From Sphingobium sp. TKS (GTDB lineage: Bacteria > Pseudomonadota > Alphaproteobacteria > Sphingomonadales > Sphingomonadaceae): 64,000 nucleotides of DNA. Positions within the stretch are counted from its first letter, which is position 1. Every line of letters begins with the position of its first letter. Position numbers and translations under genes: made by a program. Under the pieces are notes generated by a model. The model searched no databases and was not told where the DNA came from. It saw only the letters and a list, made by a program, of their open reading frames with translations. Shown in pieces: positions 8,987 through 18,415 of this stretch. The DNA is taken from the NCBI RefSeq assembly GCF_001563265.1, contig NZ_CP005085.1:248001-312000 (forward strand), in the 5' to 3' direction.

Positions 8987-9325
8987 TTATCGACTTTGTC
9001 GATGCGAATGGCGGGAGACCTGCGAGGCCTGCAAATCAACAGGCGCTCCGTCATTAAGAACGCTCAGAAGTTTGAAAGCCTGTCGGTTGAATGGAAATAT
9101 CAACTGAAGTTCGACCGAATATTCGGCTTCCATCGCAGTACGCTAGGGGTCCTTTTTCTGGGCAGCTGCTTGGACCGCTATGGACCAGCCAGGCTCAATG
9201 CCCAACAGCCAGATTGACGGGTTGTCCGGCGTGCGGGGATCGCCGCCCTCACAGGTGCTCAAAAACGACGCTTCGACTTCGACGAGCCTGCCAAATGCGC
9301 GGGCGGGCGGGAAGAATTCTGCCAC
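8987..9325 (-). pseudogene. Broken gene fragment with in-frame stop
   Basis: A GTG at 9325 with AAAGG upstream opens a frame that contains CEGGDPRTPDNPSIWLLGIE and stops at a TAG (9143-9145). The same frame then continues with EYSVELQLIFPFNRQAFKLL to a TAA at 8987. The CEGG...IW..GIE start and later PFN segment recall an uncharacterised uracil-DNA-glycosylase-like hypothetical family, from memory. One in-frame stop and a short tail suggest a decayed remnant. The rest of the 8.8-9.6 kb gap shows no gene. Confidence 0.4.
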
Positions 9326-9644
9326 TTCATTGCCTTTCTGTCGATGGCACCGGCAAGATGGAGAATCCATCCGCCGGCCGCAATTTTGTGGCCGGAGAGA
9401 CGGTGCAGGCTTGAGAGCGTGCTCAGCGCCTTCAGTTAACGACGGTCAAGAACCGCAGGGACGGGGAATGCGCTCCCCCACCGCTGAACAGGTCGGCGCG
9501 CGTCATGGTCGCGGGAATCGACCACGCGCTCGGGAAGGCGCTCATGATTACCGCGCATGTCGTGACCAGACATGGTCATCAAATGCTGGGAAATCATCGG
9601 CAGATCAGTTGCCAAACCTCTTGAATGCTGGCCCGTTCCTCGTT

Positions 9645-9664
9645 ATCGCGAATAATTCGCATTA
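9645..9664 (+). promoter_or_regulatory. Fur-like palindrome upstream of iron operon
   Basis: GCGAATAATTCGC (9648-9660) is a near-perfect palindrome followed by ATTATAG, 25 bp before the PepSY gene. It resembles alphaproteobacterial Fur boxes as remembered, and sits where a repressor would act on a siderophore-receptor operon. The regulator assignment is an inference. Confidence 0.45.
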
Positions 9665-9684
9665 TAGAGGCAAGCCGCTTTCCG

Positions 9685-10851
9685 ATGACCCGAGACACCA
9701 TCCGCGTCTGGTATCTTGTCCACAGGTGGACCAGCCTGATCTGCACGCTGTTCCTGCTGATGCTGTGCGCCACCGGGCTTCCTCTGATCTTTCACGATGA
9801 GATCGATCTGCTGTCGGGTGAGCCTGACAGGGTAGCGACCGCCGGGGCACCCTCCTCGAGCGATGCGGCAGGATTGAAACCGCTCGACACGATGCTGGCG
9901 AAGGTGCTGGCGAATGAACCCGGCCAGGTCCCGGTCTTCATGGCGTTCGACAATGAAACGCCGTTGATGACCATCACAACCGCTCCGCGTCCCGACAGCA
10001 GGGCGGCGGACATGACGATCCATGTCCTCAATCGCGCGACAGGCGAAATGACCGGTCGGGAAAGCGAGGAAGGTGCGATGCATTTTCTGCTGCAGCTCCA
10101 CACCGACATGTTTCTGGGCCTCCCGGGGATGCTGTTCCTGGGACTGATGGGCTTCCTGTTCTTCCTCTCGCTGGTTTCGGGCGCGGTTCTCTATGCGCCC
10201 TTCATGCGCAAGCTGAAATTTGGCACGCTGCGGGTTAGCCGCAGCGAAAGGCTGCGGCAGATGGACTATCACAATCTGCTAGGCATCGTCGCACTTGCCT
10301 GGATGAGCGTCGTCGGGCTGACCGGCGTGATCAACGCAGCCGCCACGCCCCTGCGCCAGATGTGGCAGATGGGCGAGCTGGCCGAAATGACCCGCACTTA
10401 TGCCGGCCAGCCGCCGCTGCCGCCATCGCGCTACGGTTCGATCGACAAGGCGATGGCGGCTGTGCGTCAGGAGCGGCCGGGCAATAGCCCGCAATTCATC
10501 GGGTTTCCCGGTGGCGCATTCAGCAGCAAGCATCACTATGCCATTTTCCTGCAGGGCACGACCAAGCTGACCGAGCATGTGCTGACCCCGGCGCTCGTCG
10601 ATGCGGAGCGGGGCGTACTCACCGACATACGCCAGATGCCCTGGTACATGGTCGCATTGTCCTATTCGCAGCCGCTCCATTTCGGTGACTATGGCGGGCT
10701 CCCATTGAAAATCCTGTGGGCGGCTCTCGACCTCTTCACGCTTCATGTGCTGTGGACCGGCCTCCTTTTGTGGCAGGGCAAGCGGCGCGCAGGCACTGAC
10801 GCTCATGTCCGCGAGGTGGAGACCGGTGGAATGCCGGTGCCCGCCGAATGA
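9685..10851 (+). CDS. PepSY-associated transmembrane protein (iron-uptake partner)
   Basis: A 388-residue inner-membrane protein. A first helix follows VWYLVHRWTSL, a second segment is near GMLFLGLMGFLFFLSLVSG, a third begins DYHNLLGIVALAWMS, and a last one is near the C-terminus (LFTLHVLWTGLLLW). This is the arrangement of PepSY-TM proteins found next to TonB receptors, thought to act as reductases or helpers in siderophore-iron release. The start at 9685 (MTRDT) is preferred over 9625 because family members begin just before the first helix. It overlaps the next gene by 4 bp (ATGA). Confidence 0.8.
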   Translation: MTRDTIRVWYLVHRWTSLICTLFLLMLCATGLPLIFHDEIDLLSGEPDRVATAGAPSSSDAAGLKPLDTMLAKVLANEPGQVPVFMAFDNETPLMTITTAPRPDSRAADMTIHVLNRATGEMTGRESEEGAMHFLLQLHTDMFLGLPGMLFLGLMGFLFFLSLVSGAVLYAPFMRKLKFGTLRVSRSERLRQMDYHNLLGIVALAWMSVVGLTGVINAAATPLRQMWQMGELAEMTRTYAGQPPLPPSRYGSIDKAMAAVRQERPGNSPQFIGFPGGAFSSKHHYAIFLQGTTKLTEHVLTPALVDAERGVLTDIRQMPWYMVALSYSQPLHFGDYGGLPLKILWAALDLFTLHVLWTGLLLWQGKRRAGTDAHVREVETGGMPVPAE

Positions 10852-11042
10852 CCGGCAGACGCGAAAATCGAGTGCGTTCGGCAGGTGCCGTGTTTGCCGC
10901 ACCTCTGGTCATCGGCGTGCTGAGCCTGTTCGGGCTGGTGGCGGCGCTGGCGGGCGAGGGCCCTGCCGACTGGCTGTCCTGGGCAGCGCTGGCATTGCCC
11001 GTGCTGGCGGTCGCCTGGGCGATGCAGAGGCGCCGAAGCTGA
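10848..11042 (+). CDS. Small two-helix membrane protein
   Basis: A 64-residue protein with two hydrophobic stretches (about residues 13-33 and 42-58) and a basic C-terminal end (QRRRS). It is coupled to the PepSY gene by an ATGA overlap and followed 47 bp later by the TonB receptor. It is probably part of the same iron-uptake unit; I do not recognise a named family. Confidence 0.6.
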   Translation: MTGRRENRVRSAGAVFAAPLVIGVLSLFGLVAALAGEGPADWLSWAALALPVLAVAWAMQRRRS

Positions 11043-11089
11043 TTTCAATAATCCTTTTTCGATCCTATTTCCAACCGGGGGACTATCCT

Positions 11090-13264
11090 GTGACATCCCA
11101 TTTCACACGCCTGATGATGGGCGCTTCGCTTGCCGCCTTCGCCGTGCCCGCCTTTGCCCAGGACGATAGCATCATCGTCACCGCGCAGAAGCTGAACCAG
11201 ACCGCCGTGCTGCGTGGCGGCAGCGTCGGGATATTCGGCGAGAAAGCGGCGCAAGACACGCCCTTCAACATCAAGACCTATAATGAGGCGCTGATCCTCA
11301 ACCAGCAGCCGCAGACGCTCGGCCAGGTGCTGGAAAACGATCCGTCGGTTCGCACGACCCTGGGTTTCGGCATTGCCGGCGAACTGTTTGTCATTCGCGG
11401 TTTTGCGCTCAGCGGCGACGATGTCGGCTTTGGTGGCCTCTATGGCATCGCGCCGCGCCAACTGGTCGCGCCTGAACTTGCCCAGTCTGTTCAGGTGCTG
11501 AACGGCGCCAGCGCCTTCATCAACGGCGCGGCGCCGGGCGGCAGCGGGGTCGGCGGCAGCGTCAACCTGATGCCCAAGCGCGCAGGGGAGCGCGACCTCA
11601 ATCGCCTGACCGTCAATTACACAGGGCCCGGGCATGTTGGCGGCGCGTTCGACGTCAGCCGCCGGTTCGGCGCGAACGGCGAATGGGGCGTGCGGATCAA
11701 CGGCACGGCGCGCCGGGGCGATGTGGCGATCGACGACGAATTCCGCAGCTCCTATGTGCTGGGCGGCGCGTTCGATTATAAGAGCGGCCCGCTGCGCCTT
11801 GCCCTCGACATCGTCTATCAGCGCGTGAAGGTAGCGCATCAGCGCCCCAAGCTTGTCATCGGCAATGTCATTCCCGCCGTTCCCGGCGCCACGACCAATT
11901 ATGGTCAGCCCTGGCAGAACACCACCCTGCGCGACATTTTCGGTCAGTTTCGCGCGGAATATGACATCGCCGACAACGCCATGATCTATGCGGCGTTCGG
12001 CGCGCGCGACGGATCAGAGCGCGGCTTCTACCAGACGATCCGGCTGACCGACGCCGTGACGGGCGCGGCGACGGCGCAGGGATCCTATATCCCCCGCACC
12101 GACAATAACGAAGCGGCGACGGCAGGCCTGCGCGCCAGGCTGGCCTCGGACCTGTGGACTCACGAGATCAATTTCGGAGGCTCGATCAACTGGCTGGTCA
12201 ACCGCAACGCGTTCCAATTTTACGCGGCGTCGCCGGTCACGACCAATATCTTTGATCCGGTCACTGTCCCGCGTCCCGATGTCGGCACTTTTGTCGGCGG
12301 CGACATCAATGATCCCTTTCCCATCACCCGCCAGAAGCTGGGCAGCCTGTTTGCATCCGACACCATCGGGTTTTGGAACGACCGCGTGCTGATTACCGCT
12401 GGCCTCCGCCTGCAGAGGATCAAAAGCAAATCCTATGCCGCAAGCGCAACAGGCGCGATCCCCGCCGGAGGTCTGACAGGGCAGTATGACGAAGATGCCG
12501 TGACGCCCGTCTTGGGCCTGGTCATCAAGCCGGCGCAGGGCGTGTCGCTTTACGCCAACCGGATCGAAGGGCTGGTTCCCGGCGCGACCGCTGCGGCCAC
12601 CGCCGATGGCGGCGGCGGCACCCTGCCCGTCAGCAACGGCGGCGAGGTGCTAGCGCCCTTTGTCTCCACCCAATATGAATTCGGCGGCAAGCTGTCGCTG
12701 GGCAAGGTGAACGCCAGCCTGGCGCTTTTCCAGATCGACCGGGACATCGCGATATACACGCTTGATGCTACGCGCCCAGGTTTTCTGGTCTATGGACCGT
12801 TCGGCGTACAGCGCCATCGCGGCATCGAACTCAGCATCGACGCGGAGCCGGTGGACGGGCTGCGCATCATCGCCGGCGGTTCGGTGATCGATGCCAAGCT
12901 GCGCCGCACCCAGGGCGGGGTCAACGAGGGGAACAAGCCGACCGGCGTTCCCGAATATATGCTCAACGCCAATGTCGAATGGGATGTGCCCTTCGTGCCC
13001 GCGCTCACCCTGACGGGCAGGGTGGTCAACACCGGCAAGCAGGCCGCGAACCTCACCAACACGCTGTCCCTGCCCAACTGGACGCGGTTCGACCTTGGCG
13101 TGCGCTATGTGACGCTGATGGGCGGCAGCCCGCTCACCCTGCGTGCTGGTGTCGATAATGTCGCCAACAAGCGTTACTGGGCGTCGGCCTTCGACAGCTT
13201 TCGCCCGGACCTGCTGCAGGGCGCGCCGCGCACCTTCAAGGCATCTGCCTCGATCGACTTTTGA
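11090..13264 (+). CDS. TonB-dependent siderophore receptor
   Basis: A 724-residue outer-membrane receptor. The GTG at 11090 follows GGGGGA by about 8 nt; a much longer upstream reading overlaps the preceding genes and is rejected. A signal peptide ending AVPAFAQ comes first, followed by a TonB-box-like stretch (SIIVTAQK), a plug domain with QTLGQVLENDPSVRTTLG and an LNGASAFINGAAPGGSG segment typical of siderophore receptors, then a 22-strand-type barrel ending in aromatic ASIDF. With the PepSY protein and the Fur-like site it forms an iron-siderophore import operon. The substrate cannot be told. Confidence 0.88.
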   Translation: MTSHFTRLMMGASLAAFAVPAFAQDDSIIVTAQKLNQTAVLRGGSVGIFGEKAAQDTPFNIKTYNEALILNQQPQTLGQVLENDPSVRTTLGFGIAGELFVIRGFALSGDDVGFGGLYGIAPRQLVAPELAQSVQVLNGASAFINGAAPGGSGVGGSVNLMPKRAGERDLNRLTVNYTGPGHVGGAFDVSRRFGANGEWGVRINGTARRGDVAIDDEFRSSYVLGGAFDYKSGPLRLALDIVYQRVKVAHQRPKLVIGNVIPAVPGATTNYGQPWQNTTLRDIFGQFRAEYDIADNAMIYAAFGARDGSERGFYQTIRLTDAVTGAATAQGSYIPRTDNNEAATAGLRARLASDLWTHEINFGGSINWLVNRNAFQFYAASPVTTNIFDPVTVPRPDVGTFVGGDINDPFPITRQKLGSLFASDTIGFWNDRVLITAGLRLQRIKSKSYAASATGAIPAGGLTGQYDEDAVTPVLGLVIKPAQGVSLYANRIEGLVPGATAAATADGGGGTLPVSNGGEVLAPFVSTQYEFGGKLSLGKVNASLALFQIDRDIAIYTLDATRPGFLVYGPFGVQRHRGIELSIDAEPVDGLRIIAGGSVIDAKLRRTQGGVNEGNKPTGVPEYMLNANVEWDVPFVPALTLTGRVVNTGKQAANLTNTLSLPNWTRFDLGVRYVTLMGGSPLTLRAGVDNVANKRYWASAFDSFRPDLLQGAPRTFKASASIDF

Positions 13265-13377
13265 TGCTTGAAAGCGCCGGGCGCCAGCAGGCGTGCAGGC
13301 AGCTGGACCAAGGGTCGGACCAAAAGCCATGCCGTTGGCTGACAGGCCCTCGCAGCTGGGCGAATGACCGCGTACGT

Positions 13378-13409
13378 GCCCCTGCCAAGAATTACCCCTT
13401 GGCAGGGGC
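13378..13409 (+). terminator. Terminator-like hairpin after the TonB receptor
   Basis: Perfect 12-bp arms GCCCCTGCCAAG and CTTGGCAGGGGC enclose an 8-nt loop, 114 bp after the receptor stop. No T-run follows, so termination is uncertain. The remainder of 13265-13603 shows no gene. Confidence 0.4.
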
Positions 13410-13603
13410 GGCGGGCTGCTCGAAGTCCCTGGCACCCCGGCAATCGCGGTTGAGCCAGGCGACTGCCGGTTCACAATCTGTCTGCATGGCGAGATTTCAA
13501 ACCCCTTCGCAGGCGTCCGATCGCTTGATGACCGCGATTTGTCCCTTGCCCAGAGGCCGCAGTGCATCCTTGTTCCTGGCCTGCACAGTCCGCTTGAACA
13601 AAC

Positions 13604-14089
13604 TCAGGATGGAGGCCGGCAGGGCTTGCCCTCATATTCGAAATGATGACGCGTGTACGTTCGGCCGTTCCACCGCAGCACAGGGAAGCAAAAGCCGGGT
13701 CCGCCGACGAGCACGTCCGGATAACCGTTGGCGCCTCGAGCGGGCAGGAACTCGGGCATGCCTAGAGACTCGACCAGGATTTTCCATGTGCCGTTCGACT
13801 GTTTGGAGAGCAGCCAGAAATTCTGGCCTGTGTTGCCATAGCATAGGCCGCCTCCTTCGGTAATCACCGCTTCTGGTCGGCCATCGCCATTCAGGTCCCG
13901 AAATATGGTGATCGATCCGGGCTCATAGGATAGCTCCGGCGGCTCGCAGTTGCCCGACCTCCATTGTTGGCCATGCTGGGTGAATCCCGCTGACCTGAAC
14001 ACAGATGCCTGCTCTGCAGCCGGAGGGGCGCCAAGTGCTGGCATGCTGATGAGGAAGGCGGTGGCAATCCCGGGAAAGCGAACGCGCAT
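13604..14089 (-). CDS. Exported hypothetical protein with FG-GAP-like segment
   Basis: A 161-residue protein with a signal-type N-terminus (FPGIATAFLISMPALGAPP). The start at 14089 has GAGG about 9 nt upstream; longer readings to 14104 or 14143 are possible. The segment FRDLNGDGRPEAVITEGG matches the calcium-binding loop pattern DxNxDGxxD/E of FG-GAP or VCBS repeats, and PDVLVGGPGFCF is a second related piece. There are four cysteines. It is probably periplasmic, with unknown function. Confidence 0.6.
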   Translation of the reverse strand: MRVRFPGIATAFLISMPALGAPPAAEQASVFRSAGFTQHGQQWRSGNCEPPELSYEPGSITIFRDLNGDGRPEAVITEGGGLCYGNTGQNFWLLSKQSNGTWKILVESLGMPEFLPARGANGYPDVLVGGPGFCFPVLRWNGRTYTRHHFEYEGKPCRPPS

Positions 14090-14143
14090 CAATCCGATCC
14101 TCATGATGGGAACAGCTAGATTAGCACCTATATGCGCGAACAC

Positions 14144-14533
14144 CTAGCTGAGGCGGACGCACCGGCGCGCAGCAGCCATTGAAGGCCATCTGGACATCCA
14201 TCATCTGCAAGGCGCCGGGAACCGACGTGCCACCAAGAATCTGCCGGATACGAAGCAGACATCATCCCGGGTTGAATGTGGAGGAACCTCTGATCTTTGA
14301 CAGATCGCACGAAAGTTGTAGCCAGCCGATCCATCGAGAACGAGGCTGCAGGCGACAGTCACCTACGGCAACGGTGAGGCACGTGCTGCTTTCACTCCAT
14401 TCATGAGCGCGCGTGACCGTTGCATCAAAGCCGCCGCTGGCGACATGCCCGGGCAGTCCGGTAAAGACGACGATCAGCATTGTTAGAAAGAGGCGCCAGA
14501 TCTGAATCGATGCCCTCGACGTCGACCTTTTTT
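14144..14533. other. Intergenic stretch without recognised gene
   Basis: No reading frame here has a convincing start, ribosome binding site or family motif. No clear hairpin or repeat was seen. Confidence 0.4.
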
Positions 14534-14611
14534 TCAAAAGATCGCCACCAGCGCCGCGAAGAGGGCAGAAAGTCCGGTCCAAAAATTCCATGAGTGGGCG
14601 GTATCGGACAT
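14534..14611 (-). CDS. Possible 25-residue membrane microprotein
   Basis: An ATG at 14611 is preceded by GAAGGAAGG at about 6 nt and encodes 25 residues with one hydrophobic helix (WTGLSALFAALVAIF). It lies 73 bp after the CLC-DUF190 stop on the same strand and may belong to that fluoride-responsive transcript. The evidence is limited to the ribosome binding site and hydrophobicity. Confidence 0.35.
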   Translation of the reverse strand: MSDTAHSWNFWTGLSALFAALVAIF

Positions 14612-14684
14612 GGTAGCCTTCCTTCTCCAGAACAGCAGGGTCGCTGAGCCACTGCGACAGCGCGATCCCTTTCTTCGCCTTGAG

Positions 14685-16514
14685 CTATTGCGCTTCCGCA
14701 GCGCGTTGCGCAGCGCTGGCATCCTCATGTTCGAGGCTGCCCGGCCCCACATGCCAATGCTCCAGATGCTTGTAGACGATCACCTTGTCGGCGAGCAGCG
14801 CGCCGTGCGTCCTGCAGAACAGTTCAAGCTGATCCTTCGCTCCGATCAGTTCCACGCACATGGTGAGGTGGGGATTGGAGAGGTCTGCGCCGCTTTCGCG
14901 CACCGGACCATGATTGCTGAAGCCATAATGGGTGTGATGGGCGACAGCATTAATGATGCCGTCGGCCTTCGCCTGCGTGACCAGCGCGCGATAGAGTGGC
15001 TTGGCGCCCCAACGAGATTTGGACAGCGCAGGCGGTGCCTTGTCGGCGGGTTTCAGATAGATGCGGATCATGCCGATCTCGCGCGACGTCAGTTGATGGG
15101 TTTGGGTCAGGAGCGTGCCTTCCGAAGATTGAGGGAGGAAGATGGCCGAGAGGTCCGGCGATGGGCGCATCGCGCGTGCTTCCCGAAGCGTCAGGTCCGG
15201 GGGCAGCATCGTCCGCGACCGCTTCGGCACGGCGACACGCTGCGAAAGATAGATGCCGTTATGGCCCGAACAGACATAAGCGACGAAGCAGGCGACAGCG
15301 ATCGGCAAGGCCGCGCCCGCGCCGAACAATTCGATGCCCATGATCGTGCAGGCGAGCGGGGTATTGGCGGCGCCTGCAAACACGGCGACGAAACCCAGCG
15401 CCGCAAACAGATCAACAGGAACACCCAAGGGCGCAGCCAGCGCATGACCGAGTGCCGCGCCGATGAAGAAGAGCGGCGTTACCTCGCCGCCCTTGAATCC
15501 GGCGCTGAGCGTGACCACGGTGAACAGCATCTTGAGCGCACAGCTCCAGCTATCTCGCCCAGGCTGGAAGAAGCCCGCGATAGTCGGATCCCCCGGTATC
15601 AGGCTCCATACGCCAAGCCCGAGATAGGCGCGCGTGCCCAGCAGATAAACGAGCGCGATGATGAGAAGCCCGCCGATCGCAGGGCGCACGGGACCATAGG
15701 GAATGATCCTCTTGAGCCAGCCGCCCAAGGCATGATTGGCCTCGGCGAACAGCAGACTGGCAAGGCCGAAAGCGCACCCCGCCATCGCCGCCTTGAGCAG
15801 AAGCAGGGGCTCGAACAGCAAGCTGGGCTCCGTAGGGCCCAAAGCAGCGACCGCATAAGCCGTATGGTGAATGCCCCAGGCATGGCAAGTCCAGTCACCC
15901 ACCAGCGCCGCCACGAGGCACGGCACGAGCGCGGAATATTCGACCCGCCCGAGCGCAAGCACCTCCAGCGCGAACACAGCCCCAGCGAGCGGCGTACCGA
16001 ATACCGCGCCAAAGCCGGCGGCAACGCCCGCCATGAGGATGACCCGGATGCTGGAAGGATCGAGGCGAAACCATCCCGCCACTGCGCTGGCAAGGCTGCC
16101 GCCCAGTTGTACCGCGGTTCCCTCGCGGCCGGCCGAGCCACCGAGCAGATGGGTGACGATCGTGCCGAGGAAGACCAGTGGCGCCATGCGGAGCGGGACC
16201 CCGCCGCCAGGCTCGTGGATCTGCTCGACGATCAGATTGTTGCCGCCTTCCACCGATCGGCCAAGGCGATGATAGAGCCAGCCGATTCCCGCGCCACCAA
16301 TCGGTAGCAGGAAGATCAACCAGGGATGGTCGAAACGCGCGCGGGTCGCAGCCTCGAGGCTCCAGAGGAAAGCGGCGCACAGCGTCCCTACAGCGATCGC
16401 CATGAGGACGAGCAACAGTGTCCAGCACACCACTGATGCAGCGTGATCCCGCCGCGCCAGCGCATGCCCTTCAAGGTTCAGTGACGTGAAAAGATTGGCA
16501 AATGTAGCGCGCAC
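14685..16514 (-). CDS. CLC-type fluoride/proton antiporter fused to DUF190
   Basis: A 609-residue protein. The GTG at 16514 follows AAGGAGGAATC, a near-perfect ribosome binding site. Residues up to about 430 form a CLC core. The canonical GSGIP site is replaced by GGNNLI, the gating-glutamate motif reads GREGT, and [13 protein letters not shown] occurs in the second half; these changes fit the fluoride-specific CLC-F branch as I recall it. The last 120 residues, from [10 protein letters not shown], match a DUF190 domain, including [19 protein letters not shown]190 and CLC-F usually occur as separate genes of fluoride operons. A fluoride riboswitch sits directly upstream, which strongly supports fluoride efflux. 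Confidence 0.88.
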   Translation of the reverse strand: MRATFANLFTSLNLEGHALARRDHAASVVCWTLLLVLMAIAVGTLCAAFLWSLEAATRARFDHPWLIFLLPIGGAGIGWLYHRLGRSVEGGNNLIVEQIHEPGGGVPLRMAPLVFLGTIVTHLLGGSAGREGTAVQLGGSLASAVAGWFRLDPSSIRVILMAGVAAGFGAVFGTPLAGAVFALEVLALGRVEYSALVPCLVAALVGDWTCHAWGIHHTAYAVAALGPTEPSLLFEPLLLLKAAMAGCAFGLASLLFAEANHALGGWLKRIIPYGPVRPAIGGLLIIALVYLLGTRAYLGLGVWSLIPGDPTIAGFFQPGRDSWSCALKMLFTVVTLSAGFKGGEVTPLFFIGAALGHALAAPLGVPVDLFAALGFVAVFAGAANTPLACTIMGIELFGAGAALPIAVACFVAYVCSGHNGIYLSQRVAVPKRSRTMLPPDLTLREARAMRPSPDLSAIFLPQSSEGTLLTQTHQLTSREIGMIRIYLKPADKAPPALSKSRWGAKPLYRALVTQAKADGIINAVAHHTHYGFSNHGPVRESGADLSNPHLTMCVELIGAKDQLELFCRTHGALLADKVIVYKHLEHWHVGPGSLEHEDASAAQRAAEAQ

Positions 16515-16539
16515 GATTCCTCCTTGTTGCGAAACGCAG

Positions 16540-16600
16540 CAGGTAGGAATCATCAACCCCGAGGCGGTTCGGCCGAAGCCAGGCGGAAATCCATCGCCGT
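16540..16600 (-). ncRNA. Fluoride riboswitch (crcB motif)
   Basis: Read on the minus strand, the leader starts GGCGATGG, passes through a pyrimidine-rich CCGCC arm, a stem closed by a TTCG loop (GGCTTCGGCC), then AACCGCC, and ends GATGATTCCTACC. This order of conserved blocks is that of the crcB motif. The GTG start and AGGAGG of the antiporter follow 25 nt later, so control of translation or early termination is possible. Confidence 0.85.
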
Positions 16601-16604
16601 TGAT

Positions 16605-16635
16605 GCCGGATGAATGAGGCGGTTCATCCTGTCAA
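16605..16635 (-). promoter_or_regulatory. Putative promoter of the fluoride operon
   Basis: A perfect TTGACA lies at 16635-16630 on the minus strand. The -10 is weak (CATCCG or TCATCC near 16607-16613). Transcription would start close to the first conserved base of the riboswitch at 16598, which fits. Confidence 0.5.
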
Positions 16636-16815
16636 CAGGCTTTGCTTGGCAATGTCACCTTCCGTTAGCTCGGTGAATTGCCTTTTGCGTATTCAATGCC
16701 GATGCTCTCTCCTCCTCTGTTGCCGGAAGGGGGCGGTCGGACCCGCCATCCCGACAGGACGGAAGATCGGGCGCATTTGGGGCGTCGGATTTGCCTCCAG
16801 TCAAGTCGGCGATGA

Positions 16816-17640
16816 TTACAGATCCAGGCCCTGCGTATCAGCCTTTTCTTCTGCGCGCCTGACCGCATCCGCCTGGTGGTCCATCGTGGCGGTGATCATC
16901 TCATTGGTCATCGCGAAACTGGTCATGGCGACGTTGAAGCGTGACGCAAGGGCCGGATTTTGCTGGTTCGGCACCACCTCGTACGAAATCGCATGCAGAC
17001 ACGGCAGAACCTTGTCTGTACGAAGGTTGTGGCTGCGGCATTCCCCATAATTTGTATTGCTGTTCGTCATCCGCTCACCGTTACGGGCACGGACGATCCA
17101 CCCCGATCGCTGGCTGCCATATCCGGTGTCATCGAAACTGCCGTATTTGCCGGCTACTTCCTTGGTGATGTTGGCGACAGGAAGCTCCTTGCCGCCTGAA
17201 TATTCGATGGTGCGGTCTACATGCACCACGCGCTCAGCGCCGGCCGGGCCCAGCAGCCAGACATTCACCTTGTCCATGCCGGTATCCGCATTGAGATTGA
17301 TCTGGGAGATCTGGCCCCCCGCGGGAAGCGAGGCATTATTCTTGTTGGCATTGATCGCATAGCTTGCGTTCTTGCACAGCAGCACACCTCGAACCTGCTC
17401 CTCCGTCATACCGTGCCGTAGCCCGGCTACATCATCTGCAGGCTGCCCACCAGTTGCGGATTGAGGTTTGAACTTGTCACAATCCAGATCCACTTTCTGA
17501 ACGGCCGGCGCTGCAGAACTCCGTTCTGGCTCGGGGGCGATCGACGCCTCTCCCGACGCATTCATGGTCGCGCTCGAATTGTCACCCCCACATGCCTCGA
17601 GAAGCATCAATCCGACGGCCAAGAGGACCTTGCTGCGCAT
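16816..17640 (-). CDS. Lipoprotein of unknown function
   Basis: A 274-residue protein with a lipoprotein signal (VGLMLLEAC, Cys at about residue 17) and a low-complexity Ser/Pro/Glu linker. A soluble domain follows, with GLRHGMTEEQVRGVLLC near residues 75-92, which resembles the small SmpA/BamE-like or DUF helix-turn pattern seen in envelope lipoproteins. There are four further cysteines. It stands alone between the fluoride operon and a gap. Function is not recognised. Confidence 0.65.
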   Translation of the reverse strand: MRSKVLLAVGLMLLEACGGDNSSATMNASGEASIAPEPERSSAAPAVQKVDLDCDKFKPQSATGGQPADDVAGLRHGMTEEQVRGVLLCKNASYAINANKNNASLPAGGQISQINLNADTGMDKVNVWLLGPAGAERVVHVDRTIEYSGGKELPVANITKEVAGKYGSFDDTGYGSQRSGWIVRARNGERMTNSNTNYGECRSHNLRTDKVLPCLHAISYEVVPNQQNPALASRFNVAMTSFAMTNEMITATMDHQADAVRRAEEKADTQGLDL

Positions 17641-18415
17641 ATGTTCGCCTTTCGCAATGGCAGTTCAGCGCGCTCCCGGCGTTTTTGAGCAGGACAATTC
17701 AGGAATGTCGCCCCCCCAGCCCTCATGCCCTTTGGCGCTTGGCGGCCTTGCCGCCGGGTTCCAATCTGACACGCTCCTTACATGCGCGCAACGGGTTAGG
17801 ATGTGGGGCAAAAGGATAGGTGGATGCATTCCAGAACCGTCCGCGAATGCCCCCACCAGGCAATGCTCGCAACGGACCAGCTGGCCTTCAAGCTGCAGTG
17901 TCGGCGTCGCGAGCGGAACTGCTCACCTCATCTCGGACATGCTGGTGCGCTCTGGCGGCCCGATCCAAAAGGCATCCGTTCTGGCTTGACCAGCTGCCCC
18001 TCACTTTCCGCGATTTTCGCAGTCGTGATGGCTTCCGATCGGTTGGAAATCACCCGAACTTCCCGCCTCGAGCGGCTCGGTGATCTGCCTTTCCCCCTCC
18101 CCCGATCACGACAATCTGCACGATCCTTCAACCTTGCGATCATCCAGCCTGCCCAAGCTGGCGCGAAGGGCATCGATTTTCTCTCGATCAAGATCGGTGA
18201 TCCGGGCGCCTGCCAGGGGGGCCGGGTAGCCATGCCCGGGCAATGTCGCCAGGATCGTCATTCCCGGCCATGCCGCAGTTCACAGGCGCGCTCAAACGGC
18301 CATGGGCTTCCTAGCCAATCGACGCAAAAGCCGCTACCCGCGATTCCCTGCGCAACGGTACCTTCAGGCTGGTCATGTCGTTAGTTTCTCTGCTTTCTTC
18401 CTGGACCGTTTCGTG
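17641..18415. other. Gap with decayed coding remnant
   Basis: About 775 bp without an intact gene. On the minus strand, 18261-18106 opens a 51-residue frame with LPGHGYPAPLAG and LDREKIDALRASLGRLDD, which reads like coding sequence, and a possible continuation follows in another frame near 17930-18090. This may be the remains of a metallo-beta-lactamase-fold or similar gene. The evidence is weak. Confidence 0.25.

Noticed and set aside
10745..11089. Upstream extension of the TonB receptor reading frame
   Set aside because: It overlaps two genes in other frames; the GTG at 11090 has a good ribosome binding site and starts a signal peptide.
14610..16307. 565-residue plus-strand frame
   Set aside because: It is the complement of the CLC-DUF190 gene, highly charged and without motifs.
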